Shown here: positions 51,971 to 60,641 of the stretch, piece by piece
Layout of the letters: each line of letters begins with the position of its first letter
Position numbering within the stretch: position 1 is the stretch's first letter
Assembly: GCA_004173185.1 (NCBI GenBank)
Contig: SEFZ01000002.1
Coordinates: forward strand, 142,438-206,437
DNA: 64,000 nt
Direction of reading: 5' to 3'
Source of the DNA: Sphingomonadales bacterium
GTDB lineage: Bacteria; Pseudomonadota; Alphaproteobacteria; Sphingomonadales; Sphingomonadaceae
The notes under the pieces: model-generated
What the model was told of the DNA's origin: nothing
Seen by the model: only the letters and a program-made list of their open reading frames with translations
Database searches by the model: none
Program-made: the position numbers and the translations under genes

Positions 51971-53179
51971 TCAGCGGCTGGGCTGGATTTGGTCGAACGG
52001 CACCGCCTTGTCGGGGCGATAATCCTGGGGAAGCCCGAGCAGGCGTTCGGCGATGGTGTTGAGCAGCATTTCGTCGGCACCGCCGGCGATGCGGCCGGTT
52101 GGCACGGTCAGCCAGCTATGCGTCCAATCCTCCTTGGGCTTGCGCAACGGATCGAGACCCGAACCTGCGCCGCCCATCAGATCCATCGCGGCGGCGGACA
52201 GCTTCTGGCGCAGGCGCATCGAGACGAGCTTGTGGATCGAGCCTTCCGGCCCGGGTTCGGAGCCCTGCTGGAGCGCCATGAAGGTCTTGGTGCGGATCGC
52301 GACGAGCGCGCGCTGCTGACGAAAGGCATTGGCGATCTCGCGGCGGGTGCGGCCATCCTCGACCGCTGGCCGGCCATTGATCGTGGTTTCCGTCGCGAGT
52401 TTGACGAACGATGTGAGCGCGGGGCCGAAACCGCCTTCATCGGCCGCCGAATAGCGCTCGATCATCAGCGTATCGAGCGCGACGCCGAACCCGCCGCCGA
52501 CCGCGCCGAGACGCTGGCTGTCAGGGATGCGGACATCATCGAAGAAGACCTCGTTGACGTCTTCTTCGCCATTGGCGAGCTTGACCGGGCGCACGGTGAC
52601 GCCCGGCGTCTTCATGTCGAGCCAGAAATAGGTCAGGCCCTTATGCTTGGCGACGCTGGGGTCGGTACGGGTGACGATCACGCCGTAGTCCGAATGCTGC
52701 GCCCAGCTGGTCCAGAGTTTCTGGCCGTTGAGCACCCAATCATCGCCGTCGCGCACGGCCTTGAGGCGAATGCCCGCAAGGTCCGAACCGGCGGCGGGCT
52801 CCGAGAAGAGCTGACACCAGATCTCCTCACCCTTCAGCGCCGGATGCGCGTAACGCTGGCGGAGATCCTCCGTGGCATATTTGATCATGACCGGGATCGG
52901 CTGACCGAGGCTGATCGCGAAGTAGCTGGTTCCAAAGCCGAAGCGGGCTTCCTCTTCAGCGAAGATCGCCTGATGCAGCTCGGTCAGGCCCGCGCCGCCA
53001 TACGCGTTGGGCCAGGAAATGCCGACCTTGCCGCTGTCATATTTGAGCCGCTGCCAGCGCCGAGCGAGGGCAAGATCGTCGGCTTCGCTCAGGCCGCGGC
53101 GGGCCTCGACGCCATATTCGGCGGCATGCGAGGCGAGCCAGATGCGGGCGGAGGTGCGATAGGTGTCGAGTTCAGACAT
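51971..53179 (-). CDS. Acyl-CoA dehydrogenase, catalytic subunit (split pair 2)
   Basis: 402 residues from the ATG within TAATG that overlaps the partner stop. WPNAYGG, FSEPAAGSDLAGI, NGQKLWTSWAQH, GVALDTLMIERYSA and the C-terminal GRIAGGADEMLLNTIAERLLG give a complete ACAD; the Glu in IERYSA is the probable base. The C-terminal loop reads AGGADEM rather than GGTNE. It forms a heteromer with the 361-residue partner encoded just upstream. Together with the FadJ-like fusion this operon covers three of the four beta-oxidation steps. Confidence 0.9.
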   Translation of the reverse strand: MSELDTYRTSARIWLASHAAEYGVEARRGLSEADDLALARRWQRLKYDSGKVGISWPNAYGGAGLTELHQAIFAEEEARFGFGTSYFAISLGQPIPVMIKYATEDLRQRYAHPALKGEEIWCQLFSEPAAGSDLAGIRLKAVRDGDDWVLNGQKLWTSWAQHSDYGVIVTRTDPSVAKHKGLTYFWLDMKTPGVTVRPVKLANGEEDVNEVFFDDVRIPDSQRLGAVGGGFGVALDTLMIERYSAADEGGFGPALTSFVKLATETTINGRPAVEDGRTRREIANAFRQQRALVAIRTKTFMALQQGSEPGPEGSIHKLVSMRLRQKLSAAAMDLMGGAGSGLDPLRKPKEDWTHSWLTVPTGRIAGGADEMLLNTIAERLLGLPQDYRPDKAVPFDQIQPSR

Positions 53180-54264
53180 TATGCTTCCTCCAGCATGCTG
53201 ACGATACGGTCTTCCCAATACCAGGGCGCTCCTGCCTCCGCGGCGAGGCTGCGCGAGCGGCGATAATGGAGATGGAGATCTGCTTCCCACGTTACGCCGA
53301 TGCCGCCATGGACCTGCGTGGCGGCGGCAGCGCCGTTTTCATAGGCATGGACGGCGTTGAGGCGCGCAGCGGCGACATAAGCCTCTGCGTCTGCATCGCC
53401 ATTCTGGAGCCGGACGGCAGCGTCGAGGATCGAGGCGCGCGCCAGCTCATTGGCAACGTACATCTCGGCGATGGCGTGCTTTACCGCCTGGAACTTGCCG
53501 ATCGCCTGGCCGAACGCCTGGCGCTGGTTGGCGTAGCTGGAGGCCAGCGTGATGCAGGTGTCGGTGCCGCCGACCGCTTCTGCGGCAAGGTGGAGCGCAA
53601 GGCGGCCGAGGCACTCGCGCGCGATGCGTGCAGGAAAGTCGAGCGAGAGCAGGGTCGCGGGGGCGTTGTCGAAGTGCAGGGTGGCGACGCACCTGCTGTT
53701 GTCGATAGTGCCGAAGATCGCCCGGGAGACACCTTCTGCGCCGAGATCGACGAGCGCAATCTGCGGTTTGCCAGACGTATCCGCGCACAGCACGATGGCG
53801 AAATCGGCGACGGCGGCGGCCAGGATGGCGGTCTTCTCGCCGGTCAGCTTGTGGTCCGCGGACAGGGTGACGCCATGGGCCAGCGGCTCGCTGCCTTCGG
53901 CAAAGGCGATTGCCGCAATCTGATCGCCCGAGGCGAGCGCCTGCAGCCGATCGGACGCGCCGCCAAGCTTGAGCGCCTGGGTGGCGGCGAAGGCGCTGGC
54001 GAGGAAGGGAGCACCGGCGACGACGCGGCCGGTTTCCTCGGCGACGATCAGGGTTTCGATCAGCGAGAGGCCTAGCCCGCCATCTTCCTCGGCAATGCCC
54101 ATCGCGGTCCAGCCCATATCACGGGCGGCCTGCCAGAAGGCTGCATCATACTGACCTTGCGTTTCGAGCAAGAGGCGCAGCTTTGCAGGATCGATGGTGC
54201 CGGCGAGCGCGCGGCGCACCTCTTCGCGAATCTGGCTCTGCTCGTCCGAATAGAGATAAGGCAT
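53179..54264 (-). CDS. Acyl-CoA dehydrogenase, partner subunit (split pair 2)
   Basis: 361 residues from the ATG after AAGGAGAGGAACCGC. N-terminal helices (YSDEQSQIREEVRRAL), GIAEEDGGLGLSLIE, and the C-terminal QAFGQAIGKFQAVKHAIAEM and THVHGG-like TQVHGGIGVTW. Middle beta domain is shortened and the typical catalytic Glu region is not seen, as in the subunit at 21840. First gene of the operon; divergent from the SDR at 54425 with a 160-base gap. The order partner-catalytic here is the reverse of split pair 1, where the catalytic gene comes first. Confidence 0.84.
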   Translation of the reverse strand: MPYLYSDEQSQIREEVRRALAGTIDPAKLRLLLETQGQYDAAFWQAARDMGWTAMGIAEEDGGLGLSLIETLIVAEETGRVVAGAPFLASAFAATQALKLGGASDRLQALASGDQIAAIAFAEGSEPLAHGVTLSADHKLTGEKTAILAAAVADFAIVLCADTSGKPQIALVDLGAEGVSRAIFGTIDNSRCVATLHFDNAPATLLSLDFPARIARECLGRLALHLAAEAVGGTDTCITLASSYANQRQAFGQAIGKFQAVKHAIAEMYVANELARASILDAAVRLQNGDADAEAYVAAARLNAVHAYENGAAAATQVHGGIGVTWEADLHLHYRRSRSLAAEAGAPWYWEDRIVSMLEEA

Positions 54265-54424
54265 GCGTGCGGTTCCTCTCCTTGACCTGTGTCCCTGATC
54301 CACTTCGGGCGTCGGCGTAAAGCCTTGGCGGCTCCTGTGGCCAAGTATCGGATATGTGCTCCGCTCGCGTTGACCCGGCCGCGGTGAACACCCCAAGCCG
54401 CTATGGATAATTGGAGAGCGCCGA

Positions 54425-55276
54425 ATGTTCGCGAACGACCTGCTGCGGGATGCCCGCATTCTTGTGACCGGTGGCGGTAGCGGCCTCGGCAAGGAGATCG
54501 CCACTGCTTGCGCGAAGCTGGGCGCAACAGTCTATCTGTGCGGACGGCGAGAGGCGGTGCTGGAGGAAGCGGCTGCCGAGATTGGCGCAGGCGCGATTCC
54601 GATTGCGTGCGATATCAAGTCCGGCGAAGCGATCGAGGCGATGCTCGACACGATCTGGGCAGACGGGCCGCTGACCGGATTGGTCAACAATGCGGCGGGC
54701 AATTTCATCGCGCGGACCGAGGATCTATCGATTCGAGGCTTCGATGCGATCGCCGACATCGTGTTCAAAGGCACGTTCCAGATGACCCAGGCGTGCGGCA
54801 AGCGTTGGCTGGCGGCGGGCGACAAGGCGTCGGTGGTGTCGATCCTCACCACCTGGGTTTGGAACGGATCCCCCTTCGCGGTTCCGTCCGCCATGTCGAA
54901 GGCCGGCGTGAATGTGATGACCCAGAGCCTCGCGGTCGAATGGGGCGGGCGCGGCATCCGGCTCAATTCAATCTGCCCCGGCGCATTCCAGACCGAAGGC
55001 GCAAGCGTGCGGCTGAACCCCACGGGTGACGACCGGTTCGGGTGGAACCCGATGGGGCGTACCGGTCGGCCCGAAGAACTGGGCAATCTGGCGGTGTTCC
55101 TGCTCGCGCCGGGGGCGGAATATGTGAACGGCCAGACGATCGCGATCGACGGCGCCGCCTGGCAGGCGACGGGTCAGAATTTCTCATCGCTCACCGAATG
55201 GAGCGACGAGCAATGGGCGGCGGCCAAGGCAGCGGCGCGGGGGATCGACGCGCGTGACAAGGCGGGGCGGGGCTAG
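54425..55276 (+). CDS. 2,4-dienoyl-CoA reductase-like SDR (Ser in place of catalytic Tyr)
   Basis: 283 residues from the ATG after GGAGAGCGCCGA. TGGGSGLG and NNAAGNF are present; the active-site stretch is AVPSAMSKAGVNVM, with Ser at the Tyr position before the Lys, exactly as in mammalian DECR1 (VPSASAKAGV). Nearby RLNPTGDDRF also matches the DECR RLDPTG region. So the enzyme likely reduces a conjugated dienoyl-CoA with NADPH. It faces the split ACAD pair across a divergent promoter. A C-terminal Ala-rich extension of about 30 residues is not typical. Confidence 0.85.
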   Translation: MFANDLLRDARILVTGGGSGLGKEIATACAKLGATVYLCGRREAVLEEAAAEIGAGAIPIACDIKSGEAIEAMLDTIWADGPLTGLVNNAAGNFIARTEDLSIRGFDAIADIVFKGTFQMTQACGKRWLAAGDKASVVSILTTWVWNGSPFAVPSAMSKAGVNVMTQSLAVEWGGRGIRLNSICPGAFQTEGASVRLNPTGDDRFGWNPMGRTGRPEELGNLAVFLLAPGAEYVNGQTIAIDGAAWQATGQNFSSLTEWSDEQWAAAKAAARGIDARDKAGRG

Positions 55277-55288
55277 TTAGCCCGCCTT
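55259..55288. terminator. Possible convergent hairpin AAGGCGGG/CCCGCCTT
   Basis: 8-bp inverted repeat (55259-55266 and 55281-55288) with an inner GGGCTAgtTAGCCC dyad, lying across the end of the SDR and the stop of the convergent MFS gene. No T-tract follows on either strand, so it is only a weak terminator. Confidence 0.35.
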
Positions 55289-56535
55289 CACGCCTTCTCC
55301 TCATGCTGGGGGTATTTCCCCAGCGTCCCCAGCAGCAGCGATGACAGCGCTGCAAGCGGGATCACCAACCACAGGAACAGGTCATAAGAGCCGGTCACGT
55401 CGTGGATCGTGCCTGCGACCCATGGACCCAGACCGACGCCAGCCAGCAGCGCGGCTGCAACCCAGCCGAACAGGGTGCCGAAGTTGCGCATCCCGAAATA
55501 GCGGGTCGAGAGATAGATGATCGAGTCATACTCACCGCCGATGCACAGGCCGAGGAATATGATTGCGACGATCGCCATGGTGAGCGAGCCTGGAAAGGCG
55601 AGGAGCAGCCCGGCGGCGATGATCGGCAGGGCGACGCTGGCCGCGCCGACCGGCGGTCCGGGAAGGCGATCGAGCATCGCGCCCACGCAGAGGCGCCCTA
55701 TCACCGAACAGATGCCGGCGATGCCAGCGACATAGGTGGCGTTGGCACGACTGAGGCCGAGCTCCGACAGCAGCGGCACGAGATGGAAGACGAAGGCGAC
55801 GATCACGCCGGTCATGATGAAGGCTGCCAGCGCCAGCTGCCAGAATTGGCGGGTGCGGATCGCCTCACGCGGGGTGTAACCCTTTTCCGCGCCGACGGTA
55901 CGCCGGACGGTGGTGCCCTTCTCGAAACGTGCGTCATGGAAGAAGACCAGCAGCACCGGCACGACGATCACTGCGAACCCTGCGCCGAGCGTCATATAAG
56001 CGCCGCGCCAGCCAAGTTCGTCGATCAACAGGCGCGTGATGGTGGGCAGGCACGCCTGCGCGAGCCCGGTGCCCGAGAGCATGACAGCCAGCGCAAAACC
56101 TCGGCTGATGCTGAAATGCGACGAGACCGCAGTCGACCAGATCGTGGGCTTCTGAAACAAGGCAGCTATCCCGAACACCACCCAGAGCGCCCACCAACTA
56201 TGGATCGACGGGCCGGCCAGCGACAGCGCTGCGGTGGCGGAGCACACCATGATTGCGCCCGGTATGGCGATTCGGCGGGCGCCCCAGCGATCGATGAGCA
56301 TGCCGAGTACGGGGGAGAAGAGTACGCCGAGGATCGACGGCGCGAGCAATCCGGCCGAGATATCACCGCGCGACCAGCCGAACTCGGCCTCGAGCGGTGC
56401 GACGAACACCCCGGTGGCATAGATCTGAATGCTGCCGAGCGCGACGCCGCAGGCAGCGGCGATGACGAGCGCCCAGCCGGTGCGCCATTCGGCCAGTGCG
56501 CTGGTGGGGATTTTAGATGTCTGCGGGGGCTGCAT
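55288..56535 (-). CDS. MFS transporter (monocarboxylate / oxalate-formate type)
   Basis: 415 residues, 12 predicted membrane helices. GWALVIAAACGVALGSIQIY opens helix 1, followed by LGMLIDRWGARR, the loop 2-3 signature of MFS, and ALAVMLSGTGLAQACLP in the middle. The type is used for small carboxylates but many variants move aromatic acids. It starts inside the 3' end of the GPH gene (23-base overlap) and is the last gene of the aldo/keto reductase-GPH-MFS operon. Inner membrane; likely import or export of a catabolic acid. Confidence 0.84.
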   Translation of the reverse strand: MQPPQTSKIPTSALAEWRTGWALVIAAACGVALGSIQIYATGVFVAPLEAEFGWSRGDISAGLLAPSILGVLFSPVLGMLIDRWGARRIAIPGAIMVCSATAALSLAGPSIHSWWALWVVFGIAALFQKPTIWSTAVSSHFSISRGFALAVMLSGTGLAQACLPTITRLLIDELGWRGAYMTLGAGFAVIVVPVLLVFFHDARFEKGTTVRRTVGAEKGYTPREAIRTRQFWQLALAAFIMTGVIVAFVFHLVPLLSELGLSRANATYVAGIAGICSVIGRLCVGAMLDRLPGPPVGAASVALPIIAAGLLLAFPGSLTMAIVAIIFLGLCIGGEYDSIIYLSTRYFGMRNFGTLFGWVAAALLAGVGLGPWVAGTIHDVTGSYDLFLWLVIPLAALSSLLLGTLGKYPQHEEKA

Positions 56536-57871
56536 TCAGGCGCTCCAGTTCAATACGAATTTTGGCGTGACGCGCTTCTGTCAGCGGATAGCTGAAGGCG
56601 ACCCAGGCAGCCGCGAGGCTAAGTGCCACCGGCAGGCCGATATAGAGCGCGCTAAGACCGTGCAACGACGAGGCGGGATTAAGGGCGCCCGCATGCGGGT
56701 CAAAGCCGATCCAGGCTAGCACGTAGAACATGATGCCCACCGACAGCGCCTGACCGACTTTCCATACGCCGATCAACAGCGCGTAGAGCAGCCCGGTGCG
56801 CTCCTGGCCGGTGCGCAGCCGCTCCTCGTCGGCGAGATCAGCGGTCATCGCGCGCGGCAGCGCCGAGAAGGCACCATATGCGACGCCGGTGAGCGACTGG
56901 ATCGCCAGTGCGAACAGCAGGTTATTTGCGGGAACGAACAGGAATAGCGACTGAACCACGGCATAGACGAGCGCGGCGATGCCCAGCGCGCGATGCTTGC
57001 CGGTTCGATTGGCGAGCCAGGTCCAGACCGGCATGCATGCCAGCCCCATCAGGAAATGGCCGATGAGCAGTAGCCCGACATCGGCGCGCTCAAGGCCGAG
57101 CGAGCGCGTGTAGAAGAATACTGCCAGCGTCGAGGTTGCGCCGCTGGCAAGGCCGAGCAGACCTTCGCACGCGAGCAGGCGCTGGGTAGTCCGGTTCCGC
57201 ATCAGGCCGAAATAGTCCCGCAGGCCGCCGCCCTTGCGCTGCGCATCGATCGGGCGCTCGCGGACGACAAAGACAGCGATTGCGATCGTGATCGGTGTGA
57301 GAACTATCACCAGCCAGCCCATCGCGATCATCCCCGCCGATGGACTGGTAAAGCCCTGAAATGCGACGATCGCGGGCATCAGCATCGCCGTGATCATGCC
57401 GATGAAGAAGGCCACCTGCCACCAGCTATAGATACGCGATCGCTCATGATAATCGGGCGAGACATTGGCGGCGAGCGCGAGCTGCGACAGCGCCAAGACT
57501 GACCAGCCCGCATAAGCGACCAGCAGCCATCCGGTAAGATAAAGCGGCCCGACGCCCTTTTCGGCGAAGAACAGCATATACATTGAAAGCATGATCATCG
57601 GCGCGGCGAGCAGCAGCCACGGGCGGTAGCGGCCCAGCCGCGTATGAGTGCGGTCCATCACGCCGCCGATCAGCGGATCGAACGCTATATCGAGCAGGCG
57701 CACCGCCATGAACACGGTGCCGACAAGTGCGAGATCCAGGCCGAGTGTTCCGGCGTAGAATTCGGGCAGGAACGCCACCAACGGCAGGCTGAGCGCCGCC
57801 AGCGGGATGCTGGGTCCCGATAGCGCGGCCAGTACGTGGCGCGGGAGGCGATGGCGGACGGGCGTTGTCAC
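56513..57871 (-). CDS. GPH-family (MFS_2) cation symporter, second copy
   Basis: 452 residues starting with GTG in a GTGA overlap with the aldo/keto reductase stop; the frame upstream inside the reductase gene is an antisense-like artefact. Twelve helices; AVRLLDIAFDPLIGGVMD and HERSRIYSWWQVAFF match the copy at 4305-5699 at nearly every motif. The two flank the island at opposite ends, so they are ancient duplicates or serve two related compounds. Substrate not predictable; no sugar-degrading gene is in the window. Confidence 0.85.
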   Translation of the reverse strand: MTTPVRHRLPRHVLAALSGPSIPLAALSLPLVAFLPEFYAGTLGLDLALVGTVFMAVRLLDIAFDPLIGGVMDRTHTRLGRYRPWLLLAAPMIMLSMYMLFFAEKGVGPLYLTGWLLVAYAGWSVLALSQLALAANVSPDYHERSRIYSWWQVAFFIGMITAMLMPAIVAFQGFTSPSAGMIAMGWLVIVLTPITIAIAVFVVRERPIDAQRKGGGLRDYFGLMRNRTTQRLLACEGLLGLASGATSTLAVFFYTRSLGLERADVGLLLIGHFLMGLACMPVWTWLANRTGKHRALGIAALVYAVVQSLFLFVPANNLLFALAIQSLTGVAYGAFSALPRAMTADLADEERLRTGQERTGLLYALLIGVWKVGQALSVGIMFYVLAWIGFDPHAGALNPASSLHGLSALYIGLPVALSLAAAWVAFSYPLTEARHAKIRIELERLNAAPADI

Positions 57872-58887
57872 TGAGTTGCCGTTGCCCTCGCGTCGCCGTC
57901 GAAGCGCGCGATGAAATTCTGGGGGTAGGGAATGACGGGCGCCGAGGCTGCATCGAGCGTGGCGACTTCCTCGGCCGTCAGCACCAGATCGGCGGCCGCG
58001 AGATTCGCATCGAACTGCGCGGCAGAGGTGAAGCCGATAATCGCGGTGCTGATCATCGGGCGATCGAGCACCCAGGCGAGCGCCACTGCTGCGACGGGCA
58101 CTTCGCGGGCGGCCGCAATGTTCTTGAGCGCGTCGACAATGGCATAGCCGCGCTCGCGGTCGAACGGGAGCAGGTCCATCGACGCGAGCCGGCCATTGGC
58201 ACCCTCGGGGTCTTCGCGCGTATATTTGCCAGACAGAAATCCGCTGGAAAGGGGGCTCCACACCATCGTGCCAACCCCCGCGTCACGCGCCATGGGCACA
58301 TGCTCCTGCTCGAGGTCGCGGGCGAGGAGCGAATAATACATCTGGCCGGTGATGAAGCGCGCAAGACCCTTCGCCTGCTGAAGTGCGACGGCCTTGGCAG
58401 CGAGCCATGCAGGCCAGTTGGAAAATCCGAGGTAGCGCGCCTTACCCGCGCGGATGACGGCGTCCAGCGCATCCAGCGTTTCCTCCAGCGGAGTCAGCGG
58501 ATCGGGGCGGTGACAGATATAGACATCGACGTGATCGGTGCCGAGGCGGCGCAGGCTGGCGTCGATCGAGGTGTGGATATGGCGGGCGGAAAGGCCGGCA
58601 TTGCCGAGTTCCTGATCCATCCGCATCCCGACCTTGGTGGAGATCACGGCCTCTTTCCGCCGGCTGCCCAGCGCCTTGCCAAGCAGAGTTTCAGATTCGC
58701 CGCGATGATAGACGTCGGCGGTGTCGAAGAAATTGATGCCCGCGTCCAGCGCCCGTCCGACCAGTGCGTCTGTCTCCGATGCGTCGAACGCAGCCAGCGG
58801 ACCCTTCCAGGCCGCGCCAAGCGTCATGGTTCCAAATGCCAACTTCGACACGATGAGGCCGCTGCTGCCGAGCTTTGAGTAACGCAT
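57868..58887 (-). CDS. Aldo/keto reductase
   Basis: 339 residues from the ATG after GGAGAGGCTTGT. The tetrad is complete: Asp in FFDTADVY, Tyr in the same motif, Lys in ISTKVG and His in VYICHRPD. The C-terminal GFSNWPAWLAA and VWSPLSSGFLSGKYT loops are of the AKR11/12 bacterial type. Reduces ketones or aldehydes with NADPH. It is translationally coupled to the GPH transporter (GTGA), suggesting reduction of an imported ketone or aldehyde. Divergent from the DUF35 gene at 59050. Confidence 0.9.
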   Translation of the reverse strand: MRYSKLGSSGLIVSKLAFGTMTLGAAWKGPLAAFDASETDALVGRALDAGINFFDTADVYHRGESETLLGKALGSRRKEAVISTKVGMRMDQELGNAGLSARHIHTSIDASLRRLGTDHVDVYICHRPDPLTPLEETLDALDAVIRAGKARYLGFSNWPAWLAAKAVALQQAKGLARFITGQMYYSLLARDLEQEHVPMARDAGVGTMVWSPLSSGFLSGKYTREDPEGANGRLASMDLLPFDRERGYAIVDALKNIAAAREVPVAAVALAWVLDRPMISTAIIGFTSAAQFDANLAAADLVLTAEEVATLDAASAPVIPYPQNFIARFDGDARATATQ

Positions 58888-59049
58888 ACAAGCCTCTCCT
58901 GAGCCGCAAGAGTGGCCGCGCGGAAGCGCAAAGCCAAGCCGAGCGGCCATGCCAGCAGATAGGCGATGCTTTGGCGCATGCGGTGGCCCCGCGCGGCGCT
59001 TTGGCCCTAGCTGATGGGCAACAAAGTCCGAAGCGACGGGGAGAGTGAT

Positions 59050-59460
59050 ATGACAGGGGTCCGCGCGCGGCCGCTGCCCGCAGTCAACGACGACAATCGC
59101 GCCTTCTGGACCGGGGGTGCCAAGGGCGCGCTGATTATCGCGCGGTGCGCCGATTGCGGCTATTATGTCCATCCGCCGGTTGCATTCTGTCCCGCGTGCG
59201 AGAGCCGGAGCGTGGCACCTGAAGCGGTGTCCGGGCGCGGTCAGGTCTATAGTTATGCGGTCAACCACAAGGCATGGCTGCCGGACCTGACGGTGCCGTA
59301 TGTGCTCGCACTGGTCGAGCTTGACGAGCAAGCGGGACTGCGCCTGCCCACGAACATTGTCGGGTGCGATCCCGAAAGCGTCGCGATCGGCATGCCAGTG
59401 ACGGTGCGCTTCGAATCGGTCGAGGATCTGCACGTTCCTCTGTTCGGCCCCGCAGCATGA
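59050..59460 (+). CDS. DUF35 / OB-fold zinc-ribbon protein, second copy
   Basis: 136 residues from the ATG after GGGGAGAGTGAT. CADC (about residue 33) and CPAC form the zinc ribbon, then YSYAVNHKAW begins the OB fold. It overlaps the thiolase start (ATGA), so the two are made together, unlike the first copy, whose thiolase is three genes upstream. Proposed partner of the thiolase at 59457, as in Ltp2-DUF35 retro-aldolases. Confidence 0.9.
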   Translation: MTGVRARPLPAVNDDNRAFWTGGAKGALIIARCADCGYYVHPPVAFCPACESRSVAPEAVSGRGQVYSYAVNHKAWLPDLTVPYVLALVELDEQAGLRLPTNIVGCDPESVAIGMPVTVRFESVEDLHVPLFGPAA

Positions 59461-60641
59461 GTCGCTATGGAGAGAAAGACTGCGCGATCACCGGGATCGG
59501 CATGTCGGAAGTGTCGCGCGGGGCAAGCAAGACTGCGATGGGGCTGACCCTCGACGCTTGCCTTGAAGCGATTGAGGATGCCGGGCTGAAGCGTTCGGAC
59601 ATTGACGGCATCGCCAGCTACCCCGGCGGCGACAATAATGGATCGGGATTCTCGCCGGTGAGCGTGCCCGCGCTGATGGATGCGCTCCGGATCGAGCCGG
59701 ACTGGTATTCGGGCGATGGTGAAAATCCCGGGCAGCTCGGCGCGGTGTTCAATGCCATCGCGGCGATCTGTGCCGGCTATTGCAACCATGTGCTGGTGTT
59801 TCGCACTGTCTATGAAGCTTCGGCGCGCAAGGGGGGCACGTTCGCCAACGCGCTGTTCAAGGACGGTCGGGCGCATGGCCAGCTAATGGAATTCGCGCCC
59901 TATTGGGCGTTGTCGGCGGCGGTGCAGCAGTCGCTCTATTTCCAGCGCTATATCCACGAATATGGCGCACGTCCGGATCAGGTCGGATGGATTGCGGTGA
60001 ACAACCGCCGCAACGCCGCGCGTAATCCGCAGGCAGTGTATCGCGATCCGATCACGATCGAGGATTATCTGGCATCGCCGGTGATCTGCACGCCGTTGCA
60101 CCTCTATGATTGCGACGTGCCTTGCGACGGCGCGGTGGCGCTGGTGGTTTCGCGGCGCGAGATGGCACGGGATCTGCGCAACCCCGTGATCGGGATCGAG
60201 GCGATCGGATCGGCGCTGAATCGGCGCTATAGCTGGTCGCAGATCGAGACGGCGGCAACACAGGCGACAGAGTCGGTGGCGAAGATGATGTGGTCGCGGA
60301 CGGACCTCAAGCCCGCCGATCTCGACGTGGCGCAACTCTATGACGGGTTCACCTATCATACGCTGGCTTGGCTCGGATCAATGGGGATTTGCGCACATGC
60401 GGACGCAGCGGCCTTCGTCGAAGGCGGTAGCCGCATCGCTTTGGAGGGCGAGATGCCGATTAATACGGGCGGCGGTCAGCTCTCGGCGGGCCGTCTCCAT
60501 GCTTATGGACAGCTGCATGAGGCATGTACCCAGATATGGGGGCGGGGCGGCGATCGCCAGGTGCCGAAGGACGTGCGGGTGAGCGCCAATTGCACCGCGG
60601 GCGGACCGATGGGCGGCTGCATGCTGCTGGTGCGCGAATGA
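59457..60641 (+). CDS. Thiolase-superfamily protein (SCP-x/Ltp2-like), second copy
   Basis: 394 residues starting in the ATGA overlap. CAITGIGMSEVSRG and NCTAGGPMGGCMLLVRE bracket the fold; LYDCDVPCDGAV and LYDGFTYHTLAWLGSMGIC lie between. The usual nucleophile Cys context is lacking, yet Cys is present near the end (NCTAGGP), where the copy at 30433 has SNGGGP, so the two may differ in chemistry. Likely acts as retro-aldolase or thiolase on a branched or cyclic acyl-CoA. Leads an operon with SDR, HIBADH-like, bicupin and CMD genes. Confidence 0.87.
   Translation: MSRYGEKDCAITGIGMSEVSRGASKTAMGLTLDACLEAIEDAGLKRSDIDGIASYPGGDNNGSGFSPVSVPALMDALRIEPDWYSGDGENPGQLGAVFNAIAAICAGYCNHVLVFRTVYEASARKGGTFANALFKDGRAHGQLMEFAPYWALSAAVQQSLYFQRYIHEYGARPDQVGWIAVNNRRNAARNPQAVYRDPITIEDYLASPVICTPLHLYDCDVPCDGAVALVVSRREMARDLRNPVIGIEAIGSALNRRYSWSQIETAATQATESVAKMMWSRTDLKPADLDVAQLYDGFTYHTLAWLGSMGICAHADAAAFVEGGSRIALEGEMPINTGGGQLSAGRLHAYGQLHEACTQIWGRGGDRQVPKDVRVSANCTAGGPMGGCMLLVRE

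Noticed and set aside
50649..52022. A long plus-strand reading frame (457 codons) opposite the FadJ-like gene
   Set aside because: It is an antisense shadow of a clear beta-oxidation gene, rich in Arg, Gly and His, without any domain or plausible start site.
51989..53266. A 425-codon plus-strand frame opposite the ACAD gene
   Set aside because: Same reason: high-GC antisense artefact of a well-defined acyl-CoA dehydrogenase.
4305..57871. A sugar-utilisation locus, suggested by GPH transporters
   Set aside because: No glycosidase, sugar kinase, isomerase or aldolase of sugar metabolism was found.
57872..58261. 130-codon N-terminal extension of the second GPH transporter
   Set aside because: It is soluble, Arg-rich and inside the aldo/keto reductase gene; the GTG in the GTGA overlap gives the full 12-helix protein.
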